A stretch of 46,936 bases of DNA from an uncultured Lachnospiraceae bacterium (GCA_900317755.1 ONHZ01000043.1:1-46936), one strand, 5' to 3'; counted from the first letter of the stretch, positions 8,624 through 17,020 are shown. Notes: generated by a model from the sequence alone, not told the origin. Numbers and translations: made by a program.

Positions 8624-10927
8624 TTATGCGTTATGCTTTTTATAATAATTAATCAGGCAGCCGTCTTCAATGATTTCTCTTTCATCATCGGTAAGCTCGC
8701 CGAGCGTAAGGGTAATAGGTGAAAGTCCGCCATCACGCACTACATACGCCTCAATGTCGTCAACCTTGTCTGCTACTACTTTCTTTACATTTGGAATGAA
8801 AATCCAGTCGCCCTTCTTGAAGGAAAGTGCTGTATGGTCTTCCTTTGTGATGAATGGAAGCATGCCCCAGTTGATCAGGTTTGAACGGTATCTCTTTGTA
8901 GCATATTCATTTGCGACATTTGCCCAGCCGCCAAGCACCTTCTGGCAGGAAGCTGCCTGCTCACGGGCAGAACCGTCACCAGGCTTTACAGCAAAAATTG
9001 TGCTGCCGAAGCCGATGTTTGTTCTGTTGACATCAGTAAACTTTGTATGGATGGCATCCATGACTCCGTGAACCTCGGCAAGTGCGTCGCCCGGGCAGGA
9101 ATCCTGAAGTACGGCATCCTCAGCTGCCTTTACCTTCTTTGCCTCACCGACGTATTCCGGATCCTTACGGGAAAGTGCAAAGCTTGCAAGTTTCTCAGGA
9201 TTTGACCTGTAGGATGAAGTCTCACCTGAAGGAATAAGCTCATCTGTCGTCGTAACAGGATCATGAATCTCGGAAACTACCTTGATGGCAAGATTTTCCG
9301 GAAGTGCTGGCATTTCCGGCCAGTCTTTGATGTTCGGTCCGAAGCGGAGCTCTTCATTTGGATCTGCTACGCCATGGCTGTCGAATACCCTGTTCTTATA
9401 AATCTCAGAATCGAAGAAATATTTTGGCTTCGTAAAGTCAATTCCGTCGAGCTCATCTGCACCTGTAAGGAAGCCCTTGTTTGCAGCTGTTGCAGCAATT
9501 GAACGCGCATCCATAAGTGCAACTGAAGAAATCTGCCCTTCCTGAATCTTTGAACCTTCTCTGTTCGGGAAGTTCCTTGTAGAATGACGGATGGAGAAGC
9601 CGTTGTTTGAAGGCGTATCACCTGCGCCGAAGCACGGTCCGCAGAAGCAGGTCTTTACGACTGCACCAGCATTGATGAGCTTGGTAATAGCACCATTCTT
9701 AACAAGTTCTGCATAAATCGGCATTGAAGCAGGATACACTGAGAAGGTGAATTCATCAGGACCGATATTCTTTCCTGCTACAATATCAGCAGCATCGCAG
9801 AGGTTTTCAAAACCGCCGCCTGCGCAGCCTGCAATGACGCCCTGGTCAACATAGAACCTGCCATCGACAATCTTGTCAGAAAGAGAATAATTTACACTCT
9901 CGCCGAAAGAAACCTTGGCCTTCTCTTCTGTATCGTGAAGGATATCCTTTAAGTTTGCTTTTAATTCCTTAATCGTATACGTATTACTCGGGTGGAAAGG
10001 CATGGCAATCATTGGCTCGATCTCTGAAAGATCAAGCTCGATGAAGCCGTCATAGTGAGCGACCTCTGCAGGAGAAAGCTCCTTGAAGTCTCCTGCCCTG
10101 CCGTGAATCTCGTAAAATTCCTTTGTCCTTTCATCTGTCTTCCAGATTGATGAAAGGCATGTGGTCTCAGTCGTCATGACATCGACGCCGATTCTGTAAT
10201 CAACAGAAAGGTTTGCAACGCCAGGTCCTACGAATTCCATGACTTTGTTCTTGACATAGCCGTTCTTGAATACTGCACCGATAATAGCAAGCGCAATATC
10301 CTGAGGTCCGACACCCTTTCGAGGGCTTCCTGTAAGGTAAATGCCAACGATACCAGGCATGTCAATATCGTAGGTTCTCTGAAGAAGCTGCTTTACAAGC
10401 TCAGGACCGCCTTCGCCGATTGCCATCGTTCCAAGGGCACCATATCTCGTATGGCTGTCTGAACCAAGGATCATAAGGCCGCCGCCAGCGAGCATTTCAC
10501 GTGCGAACTGATGGATGACTGCCTGATGGGCAGGAACATAAACACCGCCATATTTCTTTGCGGCAGAAAGACCAAAAAGGTGATCGTCTTCATTAATAGT
10601 GCCGCCAACTGCGCAGAGGCTGTTGTGGCAGTTTGTAAGTACATAGGGAATAGGAAATTTTGTAAGTCCTGAAGCTCTTGCTGTCTGGATAATTCCGACA
10701 TATGTAATATCGTGGCTTGTAAGCTTATCGAACTTAATCTTAAGCTTTTCGTCATTTCCTGAAGTATTGTGATTCGTAAGAATGCTATAAGCTATCGTAC
10801 CTTTTTTGCCTTCAGCAGGACTTACATCCTTACCTGTCTTTGCCTTTACAGCTGCCTTAGCATCAGCAGAATCTGCTACGATTTCTGTGCCGTTGATTAG
10901 ATAAGCACCATTTTCATAAAGCTTCAT
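8624..10927 (-). CDS. Aconitase-superfamily hydratase (YbhJ-like)
   Basis: The 767-residue protein belongs to the aconitase/isopropylmalate isomerase superfamily and resembles the uncharacterised E. coli YbhJ-type hydratases (about 750 residues) more than classical AcnA. The three [4Fe-4S] ligands are recognisable: Cys368 in the AGCAGGG segment, and Cys429 and Cys432 in [10 protein letters not shown]. The substrate-site string [11 protein letters not shown] is present, as is a C-terminal swivel domain. A real aconitase role cannot be assumed: no citrate synthase or isocitrate dehydrogenase gene is adjacent, and the YbhJ branch has no agreed substrate. The ATG lies behind GGAAGGAG. It follows the coiled-coil gene by 40 nt and precedes the exporter gene by 17 nt. 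Confidence 0.8.
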   Translation of the reverse strand: MKLYENGAYLINGTEIVADSADAKAAVKAKTGKDVSPAEGKKGTIAYSILTNHNTSGNDEKLKIKFDKLTSHDITYVGIIQTARASGLTKFPIPYVLTNCHNSLCAVGGTINEDDHLFGLSAAKKYGGVYVPAHQAVIHQFAREMLAGGGLMILGSDSHTRYGALGTMAIGEGGPELVKQLLQRTYDIDMPGIVGIYLTGSPRKGVGPQDIALAIIGAVFKNGYVKNKVMEFVGPGVANLSVDYRIGVDVMTTETTCLSSIWKTDERTKEFYEIHGRAGDFKELSPAEVAHYDGFIELDLSEIEPMIAMPFHPSNTYTIKELKANLKDILHDTEEKAKVSFGESVNYSLSDKIVDGRFYVDQGVIAGCAGGGFENLCDAADIVAGKNIGPDEFTFSVYPASMPIYAELVKNGAITKLINAGAVVKTCFCGPCFGAGDTPSNNGFSIRHSTRNFPNREGSKIQEGQISSVALMDARSIAATAANKGFLTGADELDGIDFTKPKYFFDSEIYKNRVFDSHGVADPNEELRFGPNIKDWPEMPALPENLAIKVVSEIHDPVTTTDELIPSGETSSYRSNPEKLASFALSRKDPEYVGEAKKVKAAEDAVLQDSCPGDALAEVHGVMDAIHTKFTDVNRTNIGFGSTIFAVKPGDGSAREQAASCQKVLGGWANVANEYATKRYRSNLINWGMLPFITKEDHTALSFKKGDWIFIPNVKKVVADKVDDIEAYVVRDGGLSPITLTLGELTDDEREIIEDGCLINYYKKHNA

Positions 10928-10967
10928 GAACTTACTCCTTCCAAAAAACTACTATATACATAAGAAG

Positions 10968-11822
10968 TCAGTCTTTTTTACCAAATAATGCAAAGCCCTT
11001 CCGCTTTGCTTTTTCCTTAGCGGTCTCCGGCTTGTCTGAATCCTTCTTCCAGTCAAAATATTCATTATCAAGCGCTTCAGAATCTTCTGCAGAAAGCTCT
11101 CCGCTTTCGTTTGCGTTTGATACTGGATTCTGACCGCCCTGATCTACTGCATTACCTTCAACTGTGCCGCCATCTGAGGCCTCATCTGTTCCGGTCGCTG
11201 CATCTATAGCATCAACCTGCCCGGTCTTTATGAAATATTCCTGATTAACTTTTATCTCAGGAATAACATCTGCATAGGAAGGCTTTGAATCCTCTGAGGA
11301 ATGCGCAGGCTCACCAGCTTCTTTTTCTTTTCGAAGCCGCTCATTCTCATCCTCAATAAGCCTCATATATTTCTGGGTATCAATAAGATCCTGGAAACTG
11401 GATTTGAGATCTAGTGAATTGTCCCGAATCTTTGATTCCTGTCTGTCAATCTTCTGTATAAGCTCTGAATGGATATTTTCAATATCTGCTCTTGCTTTGT
11501 CAAGCTGATCTACCAAATCGCTAAGCGTCCTGTCGGAAAACATGAGTGAAGCAGCATAGATATCCTCGGCGCTTTTTCTCGCCTCAAATACCCTTTCATC
11601 CGCCTGTTTCTTCTGACGGCGCTCAGCCTTGTCCCGGCTCTGCTCTGTGAGCTCATATTCATCCATCATTTCGTAAATGCAGTCATTGAGCTCTTTCAGA
11701 AGATCCATCATTTCATTCTTGTCAACAACAACGGACCGCTTGCTGCCATTATATGGCTCTGCCTTTGAAAAGAAAACATGAATTTTTCTGAGAACAATCT
11801 CTGTCTTTTCCCGTGCACCCAT
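10968..11822 (-). CDS. Coiled-coil protein, H+-ATPase-subunit-H/DivIVA-like N-terminus
   Basis: No named gene is recognised. The 284-residue protein is soluble and strongly helical. Residues about 28-165 have heptad-like Glu/Lys/Leu patterns. The N-terminal segment, with VVVDKNEMMDLLKELN followed by a long charged helix and EARKSAEDIYAASLMFSDR, resembles the short coiled-coil proteins of Clostridia often annotated as ATPase subunit H-like or DivIVA-like. The C-terminal 110 residues are acidic and low in complexity, ending in a basic tail (KAKRKGFALFGKKD). The ATG is preceded by GAGG at 6-nt spacing. It heads the run toward the hydratase gene. No clear promoter was found: the upstream DNA is a nested palindrome, and some transcription could be readthrough from ffs. 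A scaffold or envelope-associated role is speculation. Confidence 0.55.
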   Translation of the reverse strand: MGAREKTEIVLRKIHVFFSKAEPYNGSKRSVVVDKNEMMDLLKELNDCIYEMMDEYELTEQSRDKAERRQKKQADERVFEARKSAEDIYAASLMFSDRTLSDLVDQLDKARADIENIHSELIQKIDRQESKIRDNSLDLKSSFQDLIDTQKYMRLIEDENERLRKEKEAGEPAHSSEDSKPSYADVIPEIKVNQEYFIKTGQVDAIDAATGTDEASDGGTVEGNAVDQGGQNPVSNANESGELSAEDSEALDNEYFDWKKDSDKPETAKEKAKRKGFALFGKKD

Positions 11823-11844
11823 AATTGCCTCGAAATATAATTTA

Positions 11845-12012
11845 TTTACAGTTCACGCGCCAGTTCATTCGTAATTTACACTCACTTCGTGAGTTCTACC
11901 ACCGCTACGCGGCGAAATTACTCATGAAATGGCGCTCCCTGCATACCTATATACAGAATAATTTGCCTGCAAGCATGCATTATTCTGTATATAAGTATGC
12001 GTGAACTGTAAA
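11845..12012. repeat. Nested palindromic intergenic element (168 bp)
   Basis: The ends are perfect 14-nt inverted repeats (TTTACAGTTCACGC at 11845-11858 and its complement at 11999-12012). Two hairpins nest inside. One pairs GCGCCA..TTCAT..GTAATTT with its counterpart ending in TGGCGC (11857-11937). The other has 22-nt arms with a single mismatch (11941-11962 and 11979-12000) around a loop that includes the complement of ATGCTTGCA. There is no coding potential. It fills the space between ffs and the coiled-coil gene. It is probably a non-autonomous repeat (MITE/BIME-like) of a family seen elsewhere in this window. Confidence 0.65.
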
Positions 12013-12021
12013 ATCACAAAA

Positions 12022-12282
12022 CCGAGCGCATTTCTTCGAATCATCATCCTGGACTGTTTCTCAAAGAGCAAGCTCAATCCAGGCAACCTTGCGGCACATA
12101 GAATCTCCTGTTTAGTGCTGCTTCATTCCTGACCTGACACGGTTCACAGGTTCCTATTGCGCAAGACCCAAATCTCAACACCGCACCCTTGAGGCATATA
12201 CAAAAATCAAACCCTCTAAAACGCATCACTCCGGCTAAGCGGATTTCCGGTACAGGGTTCCGCTACTTCCCCAGCTGCTCGG
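12022..12282 (-). ncRNA. ffs: Signal recognition particle RNA (large bacterial type)
   Basis: The minus strand carries the hallmark SRP helix-8 region, CCTGTGAACC followed by GTCAGGTCAGGAATGAAGCAGC (12117-12154), the binding site for Ffh. The flanking sequence folds back over about 260 nt, with CCGAGC at the 5' end (12277-12282) pairing with GCTCGG at the 3' end (12022-12027). The length indicates the Gram-positive form with an Alu-like domain. A U-rich tail (GGTTTTGTGATTTT) follows the closing stem. The ends are inferred from pairing, to within a few nucleotides. Confidence 0.92.
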
Positions 12283-12290
12283 ATTTTCAT

Positions 12291-12319
12291 ATTCTATCAA
12301 ATTCGTCTTTTGTATGCAA
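12291..12319 (-). promoter_or_regulatory. Promoter of ffs
   Basis: TTGCAT at 12314-12319, a 17-nt spacer and TAGAAT at 12291-12296 read leftward. They place the start of transcription about 7-10 nt downstream, at the predicted 5' end of the SRP RNA. Confidence 0.8.
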
Positions 12320-12370
12320 GAGAGCATCATAAATATCTGGTATTATAAAAATAAATTATTTTGGTACTTT

Positions 12371-12400
12371 ATTTATGACCAGATTAATATTATCATCTGT
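12371..12400 (+). promoter_or_regulatory. Candidate promoter of the ECF S-component gene
   Basis: TTGGTA near 12360-12365 with TAATAT near 12384-12389 (18-nt spacer) reads rightward into the ECF gene. The leader is about 40 nt and shows no riboswitch that I recognise. This is a weaker match than the other promoters listed. Confidence 0.4.
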
Positions 12401-12433
12401 TTTCAAAATCAGAGATTAGAAAGAAGGATAGTT

Positions 12434-13045
12434 ATGTCAAATAATACAAACACAGCCACCGGAAGTGCAAAGGTGTCAAATTCCAGTGCAATAAAAAATG
12501 TCGTGCTTGCAGCTGCATTTGCTGCACTTACGCTTTTAGCCACAAGCGTACTTAAGATTCCAACACCTACTATGGGATACATCCACATCGGTGATACTTT
12601 CGTAATCCTTTCAGGAATCTTCCTTGGACCATTACTCGGAGGTCTCGCAGCCGGAATCGGCTCAGGACTTTCTGATCTTCTCGGCGGCTATCCTGTATGG
12701 GCTCCTGGAACCTTCGTTATCAAGTTCCTTACTGCAATGGTAGCAGCCTTCGTATTCAAAGCTTTTGAAAAAGCCGCTGCATCAAAGAACAAGAAATTAT
12801 TCGTTGCGGCAGTTCCTATTTCTGGTGTCATTGGCGAAATCGTAATGGTAATTGGATATTTCTTCTATAATATCATCATGATGATTTTCGCAAATGGTGG
12901 TGCGAGCGATGTGACCTTTGCTGCCGCAGCTGTAGAAAGCGCTGCCGAGATTCCTTTCAACCTCGTTCAGGCTGCAGTCGGCATCGTGCTTTCGACGATC
13001 CTGTACCCGATCATCAAAAAGGCAATGAATGCATTTACAAGATAA
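12434..13045 (+). CDS. ECF transporter substrate-binding (S) component, PF07155-like
   Basis: This 203-residue membrane protein has about five to six helices. Its family-typical segments include AAAFAALTLLATSVLKIP, GYIHIGDTFVILSGIFLGP and GGLAAGIGSGLSDLLGG. These match the COG4720/PF07155 group of energy-coupling-factor S components, small-molecule or vitamin-binding subunits that share a common EcfA-A'-T module encoded elsewhere. The reading frame is open back to 12314, but the start is ATG 12434 (MSNNTNTA), preceded by AGAAGGA at suitable spacing. The upstream residues are AT-rich leader. The substrate is not determinable; a vitamin or pyrimidine precursor is usual. The gene is monocistronic, divergent from ffs, and ends in a strong terminator. 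Confidence 0.8.
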   Translation: MSNNTNTATGSAKVSNSSAIKNVVLAAAFAALTLLATSVLKIPTPTMGYIHIGDTFVILSGIFLGPLLGGLAAGIGSGLSDLLGGYPVWAPGTFVIKFLTAMVAAFVFKAFEKAAASKNKKLFVAAVPISGVIGEIVMVIGYFFYNIIMMIFANGGASDVTFAAAAVESAAEIPFNLVQAAVGIVLSTILYPIIKKAMNAFTR

Positions 13046-13079
13046 GTTCAGTTCGGCTAATACTGCTTTTTCGTAAGAA

Positions 13080-13107
13080 CCCGCCACCTCACCGTGGCGG
13101 GGTTTTT
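13080..13107 (+). terminator. Intrinsic terminator of the ECF S-component gene
   Basis: An 8-bp perfect GC-rich stem (CCCGCCAC at 13080-13087 with GTGGCGGG at 13094-13101) is followed by G and five T residues. Confidence 0.95.
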
Positions 13108-13109
13108 AG

Positions 13110-13239
13110 TTAAGAAAATAGATGGGGAATCCGCATTGTCACGAGAACGGTGTTTAGACAAGGAAGGGTAATGAAGCTGTAGTGGGCTACAGCGAAGAGC
13201 CCTGACGCTGTATAAATACCGCTCTCGTGGAATGAGAGT
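13110..13239. other. Gene-less stretch with several short hairpins
   Basis: No credible reading frame is found. The stretch holds a 7-bp hairpin (13176-13182 with 13187-13193), an overlapping alternative GGGCT/AGCCC pairing, and a CTCTC/GAGAG hairpin near 13222-13238. It may be the distal part of the candidate sRNA transcript or a second RNA. I see no promoter within it. Confidence 0.35.
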
Positions 13240-13369
13240 AAATAAAAGATAGCCAGATGGAAAGCATATCCATCTGGCCGTGTGAAGAAACATAGTGTCT
13301 TGCACTTCGAAAACAAAGATCCGATGATGTAGGGAGGAGGGAGGATCGGAAGTGCTCTCTGTTTTCGAT
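13240..13369 (-). ncRNA. Candidate small regulatory RNA with C-rich anti-Shine-Dalgarno loop
   Basis: A promoter (TTGCAA 13398-13403, 16-nt spacer, TATGAT 13376-13381) is followed on the minus strand by a long hairpin. Its outer stem is CGAAAACA/TGTTTTCG (13308-13315 with 13360-13367), then a 3-bp helix, then TCCGAT/ATCGGA (13320-13325 with 13345-13350). The 19-nt loop at 13326-13344 reads CCTCCCTCCTCCC on the RNA, complementary to AGGAGG-type ribosome-binding sites. A second perfect 9-bp hairpin (13253-13261 with 13269-13277) followed by a U-rich run resembles a terminator. The layout of promoter, exposed loop and terminator fits Gram-positive trans-acting sRNAs. No known Rfam family is recognised. 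Confidence 0.5.
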
Positions 13370-13375
13370 AATCTT

Positions 13376-13403
13376 ATCATAACATCTTTCAGATAAATTG
13401 CAA
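13376..13403 (-). promoter_or_regulatory. Promoter of the candidate sRNA
   Basis: TTGCAA (13398-13403) and TATGAT (13376-13381) are separated by 16 nt and read leftward into non-coding DNA downstream of the GNAT gene. Confidence 0.55.
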
Positions 13404-13493
13404 CCCTTTTTTGTGAAAAAACAGTGAAAGAATCCCTATTTATCAATATTTTCCGTACATTTGCATGAGTTCGTATATCTATGTTTCTGCATG

Positions 13494-14042
13494 TCAATCC
13501 GTGTCTTTAATATGCGCCAGAAGAACATCATCGATATACTTTCCATTCAAAAATGCCTTATCATGAAGCAGCCCTTCCCTCTCATAGCCAAGTCCCTGAA
13601 GAAGATCAATCGAATGCTGGTTTGAAGGCAGTACATAGGCTTCTATCCTGTGGATTCCCGACTCAAATATCCGCTGGTCACAAAAACTGATTGCCTCATG
13701 CATATAGCCCTGATGACGGAAATCCAAATCCATCTTGTAGCCTATCTCGCAGGTACGTTTGTACCCATAATGAATATTTCTATAGCTCAGCGTTCCAATG
13801 ATCTGAAATGGATTATCCTTAAGAAACAAATAATACCTTACGATTTTCCCCTGACAGTATGCAGCATATTCATACTGCATGTTTCTCGCCTGATAACTTA
13901 AGGAATGGACTTCCTTTTTAGGAATCGGCTCATATTTTGAGAAGTCCTCCAGATTTTTCTCATAAAAATTAAGGACTAATGGTGCTTCCTTATCCGTCAG
14001 CACCATTAAGGACAGTCTTTCTGTTTCATATTCTGTATTCAT
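13494..14042 (-). CDS. GNAT family N-acetyltransferase (RimJ/RimL-like)
   Basis: The 182-residue protein has the GNAT fold of the Acetyltransf_3 group. It begins MNTEYETERLSLMVLTDKEA and contains the acetyl-CoA binding stretch GYKMDLDFRHQGYMHEA (an R-x-x-G-x-M variant of motif A), then IEAYVLPSNQHSIDLLQGLGYEREG. Relatives acetylate ribosomal-protein N-termini, aminoglycosides or small amines; the substrate is unknown. The ATG has no good Shine-Dalgarno and lies in AT-rich DNA. The gene is divergent from tadA and probably monocistronic. Confidence 0.8.
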   Translation of the reverse strand: MNTEYETERLSLMVLTDKEAPLVLNFYEKNLEDFSKYEPIPKKEVHSLSYQARNMQYEYAAYCQGKIVRYYLFLKDNPFQIIGTLSYRNIHYGYKRTCEIGYKMDLDFRHQGYMHEAISFCDQRIFESGIHRIEAYVLPSNQHSIDLLQGLGYEREGLLHDKAFLNGKYIDDVLLAHIKDTD

Positions 14043-14147
14043 ATTTATTCGCTTTATTATTGAAATAGCAATTATTGAGATTTTTAGCTTGTTACAAACA
14101 ATAATTATAATTTTATTTTCATGTTTTTCAAGAAGCGTAATTTATCT

Positions 14148-14175
14148 TTGACAAATGTAGAAAAAATATTATGAT
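14148..14175 (+). promoter_or_regulatory. Promoter of tadA
   Basis: TTGACA at 14148-14153, a 16-nt spacer and TATGAT at 14170-14175. The resulting leader of about 95 nt contains the inverted pair GAGTGC/GCACTC (about 14216-14242) and ends in a strong GAGGAGG ribosome-binding site. Confidence 0.8.
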
Positions 14176-14276
14176 AGATTGCAGTTTATGAAATATGCGT
14201 AAATTACAAATAAAAGAGTGCTCAAACTGTAACTGCGCACTCATTAACATCTAATTATAAAAAATGAGGAGGAACC

Positions 14277-14951
14277 ATGGGATTACTTGATTCTCTGAAG
14301 CTTAGCCCCGAAGATAAAGAAGCAAGGCAGAATGAAAAATTCATGCGTATGGCGTTAAAAGAGGCTGAAAAGGCGTTTTCAATAAATGAAGTGCCGATTG
14401 GCTGCGTCATCGTAAAGGATGGCAAGGTGATTGCCAAAGGCTCAAACAGAAGAAATAAGGACAGAAATGTCATCTCCCATGCTGAGATGATGGCAATTTC
14501 AGATGCATGCAAAAAAATTCATGACTGGCGTCTTGATGACTGCACAATGTATGTGACGCTCGAGCCATGCCCGATGTGCGCCGGAGCAATAGTCCAGGCC
14601 AGAATGAAAAAGGTTGTCATTGGTACAATGAATGAAAAGGGCGGCTGTGCCGGAAGCGTGATCAATCTCCTGAACACGCCCGGACTTCCCCAGCAGGTAG
14701 AAACCGAAACCGGCGTCCTTCAAAGCGAATGCTCTGAAATACTTAGCCGTTTCTTCCAGAATCTCCGCGATGCAAAGACGACTGCTAAGTCAAATATCAC
14801 AGCAGCAAACGAAGACGTTGCTGAAAGTTCAGAAGCTGCAGCACCTGAGGCTGCACCGGCTCCAGATGAACCAGTTCCAACTGAACCGACGGGCGATGCA
14901 ATGCCTAAAACACCTACCACTGGCACCAGCGAGGCAGATGGAGTGCAGTAA
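14277..14951 (+). CDS. tadA: tRNA-specific adenosine deaminase with C-terminal extension
   Basis: TadA converts adenosine 34 to inosine in the anticodon of tRNA-Arg(ACG). The zinc-dependent deaminase motifs are intact: His68-Ala-Glu70 (HAE) and Pro97-Cys98-Pro-Met-Cys101 (PCPMC). The catalytic domain ends near residue 160. Bacterial TadA is usually 150-170 residues. This protein continues for about 60 more residues of Ala/Pro/Glu/Thr-rich low-complexity sequence, presumably disordered. The ATG at 14277 follows GAGGAGG with ideal spacing. It is transcribed alone from its own promoter and shares a bidirectional terminator with the convergent yfbR-like gene. Confidence 0.93.
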   Translation: MGLLDSLKLSPEDKEARQNEKFMRMALKEAEKAFSINEVPIGCVIVKDGKVIAKGSNRRNKDRNVISHAEMMAISDACKKIHDWRLDDCTMYVTLEPCPMCAGAIVQARMKKVVIGTMNEKGGCAGSVINLLNTPGLPQQVETETGVLQSECSEILSRFFQNLRDAKTTAKSNITAANEDVAESSEAAAPEAAPAPDEPVPTEPTGDAMPKTPTTGTSEADGVQ

Positions 14952-14954
14952 ACT

Positions 14955-15003
14955 ACAGAAATTGCAAAACGCCCCTCAACGGGACTAATTTTGCAATTTC
15001 TGT
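14955..15003. terminator. Bidirectional terminator between tadA and the yfbR-like gene
   Basis: Perfect 15-nt inverted repeats (ACAGAAATTGCAAAA at 14955-14969 and its complement at 14989-15003) surround a 19-nt loop. T-rich arms on both strands suit termination of the two converging transcripts. Confidence 0.8.
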
Positions 15004-15012
15004 GATGTCTTG

Positions 15013-15600
15013 TCAGCACTTCAGCTCATCTAAGGTCTTCTTATATGACGGTATACACTGCTCCATGAAGACTTCCGCTTCCGGGAGCCCCATGGCATGG
15101 ATCGCATCTTTGGTCGACTTCTCCGCACTTTTAAATTCGGAGTTACCGGCCTTTTTTTCTTCTATACATTTGATGTAGGCAGAAATCTTGTCGGCAGCCT
15201 TCACCAGTCTTTTTTCATAAGCATACTCGTCTGGTGGATTAAAAACCCACTGATATTCCTCCCGAAGATCTTCCGGCAGAAGCGAAAGCATCCTGTCATC
15301 TGCCTTTTTCTCTACATCCTTGTATGCAGCCTTGATCTCAGGATTGTAATATTTGACCGGTGTCGGCATGTCACCTGTGATGATTTCAGAAACATCGTGG
15401 TACATTCCAATAATAGCGGCCTTTTCAGAATCCAGGCTTTTCCCAAATCTCTTATTTCCAATCACGCAGAGCGCATGCGCAATCATACCGACTTCAAGCG
15501 AATGCTCTGCAAGATTTTCATTTATTGAATTTCTCATGAGTGCCCAGCGGTCAATATACTTTAGCCTCGACACCATTGCGAAAAAATCTATTTCGCTCAT
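15013..15600 (-). CDS. yfbR: YfbR-like 5'-deoxynucleotidase (HD domain)
   Basis: The 195-residue protein aligns by eye with E. coli YfbR, a metal-dependent 5'-nucleotidase acting on deoxyribonucleoside monophosphates. Conserved features are the SRLKYIDRWALMRN start, EHSLEVGMIAHAL (first metal His), MYHDVSEIITGDMPTPVKY (HD pair and substrate loop) and DKISAYIKCIEEKKAGN. The length is close to the family's 199 residues. AAGGGAG precedes the ATG. It lies 97 nt downstream of the TPR-GGDEF gene on the same strand and may be cotranscribed; no terminator is obvious in that gap. Confidence 0.88.
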   Translation of the reverse strand: MSEIDFFAMVSRLKYIDRWALMRNSINENLAEHSLEVGMIAHALCVIGNKRFGKSLDSEKAAIIGMYHDVSEIITGDMPTPVKYYNPEIKAAYKDVEKKADDRMLSLLPEDLREEYQWVFNPPDEYAYEKRLVKAADKISAYIKCIEEKKAGNSEFKSAEKSTKDAIHAMGLPEAEVFMEQCIPSYKKTLDELKC

Positions 15601-15697
15601 ATATTAAAACTCCCTTGGATAATCAAAATCATTTCACTTTTTGAAAGCCCCATACAGTTTCATTAGCTCACGCTTCCAGCACTTTGCTATCATCCAT

Positions 15698-17020
15698 CTA
15701 ATCAGAAAGTGCTATGCAGTTTCTCTTTGTAAGCTTTGCCTTGTATAAAAGCCCGTCTGCCGTATGAAGAAAATGCTTGTATTTCATGCTGTCCGTTGGA
15801 AAACCATAATATATTCCCTGGGAAATCGTAATGATTTTCTCCGGAAGAAGCGTATATTCGTGAGTGAAGTGGGCTGAAATGATATTATTTTTTAATTCCT
15901 TTGCAAAAGAAAAGACCTCCTGCAAAGCATAACCTTCATAAATAATAATAAATTCATCACCGCCAAACCTTGCAGCATAAATAGCATCTTTTCCCGCAAG
16001 CTTTTTAATATTGTCCGAAACAAATCTGATTGCCCGGTCACCGGCCTGATGGCCGTAGTTATCATTAAACTGCTTGAAATAATCAATATCCAGAATTTCG
16101 ACAGCGACTGAATGATTCTCCCTGATTGCCCTGTCAAATATTTCGTGCCTTCTTCTGTCAAGACCAAAACGGTTATCAAGATGTGTGAGCGGATCTGTTT
16201 CCGCTTTTTCATTCAGAAGCTGGTTCTCTTTTTCTACCTCTTTATTTACCTTTGCAAGATCATGAAGTGAGCCACGGAGCCTGATCATATTCGTGACCAT
16301 CAGCCTGTTCTCATCAGCAAGCTTTTCATCTATTTCAAAATATTTTGCTGCATACAGCCGTGCAGCAAAACAGTCGATGATCAGATTTGTAATAAGAGAA
16401 TATTTATCGCGTTCAGCAAATGCCGCACGGTCATAGGTAGAACCTGCTGCATCCACATTTCCTGCAGCAAGATAGGTGTTTGCTATTGAAACAATCGCAT
16501 AAACCCTGTCTTCCTCATAATTATATTCATCATTTTCTTTGGAAATCGAAAGATAGGCATTTTTGTAGAATTTCAGCGCATCGTCGTATTCTTCAATAGA
16601 ATAATACACGGCTCCGATATTCATGCGGATAATCCACATGAGATCTGGGAGTGAATGATCCTGGCAGTATTGCATAGCCTTGAAGTAATAATCCATTGCA
16701 AACGGCGCGTTGCCACGGTTTAAGGACATGATGCCAAGCATATTATTTGCCATGGCAAGATAGCCCCACTCCTGAATACGCTCGAATGGCGCCATGCATG
16801 CGACCATTTCCACATAAAAATCAACCGGCTCATTGAGCTGGTAGTGAATTTCCGCCTTTGTAAAATGTGCATATCCAATCAGCGCATCATCGTTGGCCTC
16901 TTCGCCCTCTTTTTGAAGTTTGTCACATTTTTTCAAAGCGCTTTCAGGATCTTTGTCCTTCATCTCGCTGATGAAGTAAATCGAACTCTGAATCTTATTA
17001 CTGTAGTTCGATAAATTCAT
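15698..17020 (-). CDS. TPR-repeat diguanylate cyclase (GGDEF)
   Basis: The 440-residue protein joins an N-terminal helical TPR-like sensor (about 1-250, with repeats such as DLMWIIRMNIGAVYYSIEEYDDALKFYKNAY) to a GGDEF domain (about 270-435). The cyclase site is intact: GGDEF at 353-357, with DIDYFKQFNDNYGHQAGD upstream for Mg-GTP binding. It should make cyclic di-GMP from GTP. The usual inhibitory RxxD I-site before GGDEF is absent (the corresponding residues read KDAI), so product inhibition at that site is unlikely. No signal peptide or membrane helix is seen, so it is cytoplasmic. AGGAAAG lies upstream of the ATG. The other c-di-GMP gene of the window is the EAL protein at 40557. Confidence 0.88.
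   Translation of the reverse strand: MNLSNYSNKIQSSIYFISEMKDKDPESALKKCDKLQKEGEEANDDALIGYAHFTKAEIHYQLNEPVDFYVEMVACMAPFERIQEWGYLAMANNMLGIMSLNRGNAPFAMDYYFKAMQYCQDHSLPDLMWIIRMNIGAVYYSIEEYDDALKFYKNAYLSISKENDEYNYEEDRVYAIVSIANTYLAAGNVDAAGSTYDRAAFAERDKYSLITNLIIDCFAARLYAAKYFEIDEKLADENRLMVTNMIRLRGSLHDLAKVNKEVEKENQLLNEKAETDPLTHLDNRFGLDRRRHEIFDRAIRENHSVAVEILDIDYFKQFNDNYGHQAGDRAIRFVSDNIKKLAGKDAIYAARFGGDEFIIIYEGYALQEVFSFAKELKNNIISAHFTHEYTLLPEKIITISQGIYYGFPTDSMKYKHFLHTADGLLYKAKLTKRNCIALSD

Noticed and set aside
12022-12282. 6S RNA, tmRNA or RNase P RNA
   Set aside because: The GTCAGGTCAGGAATGAAGCAGC core and the closing stem are specific to SRP RNA; neither tmRNA nor RNase P signatures are present.
13240-13369. 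Candidate sRNA as RNase P, 6S or a c-di-GMP riboswitch
   Set aside because: None of the conserved cores (GAGGAAAGUC, 6S bubble, GEMM tetraloop receptor) is seen; no downstream gene is read on that strand.
13057-13497. Minus-strand open frame of 146 codons
   Set aside because: It crosses the ECF terminator and a string of hairpins, has no Shine-Dalgarno and no recognisable domain; the interval is better explained as non-coding RNA.
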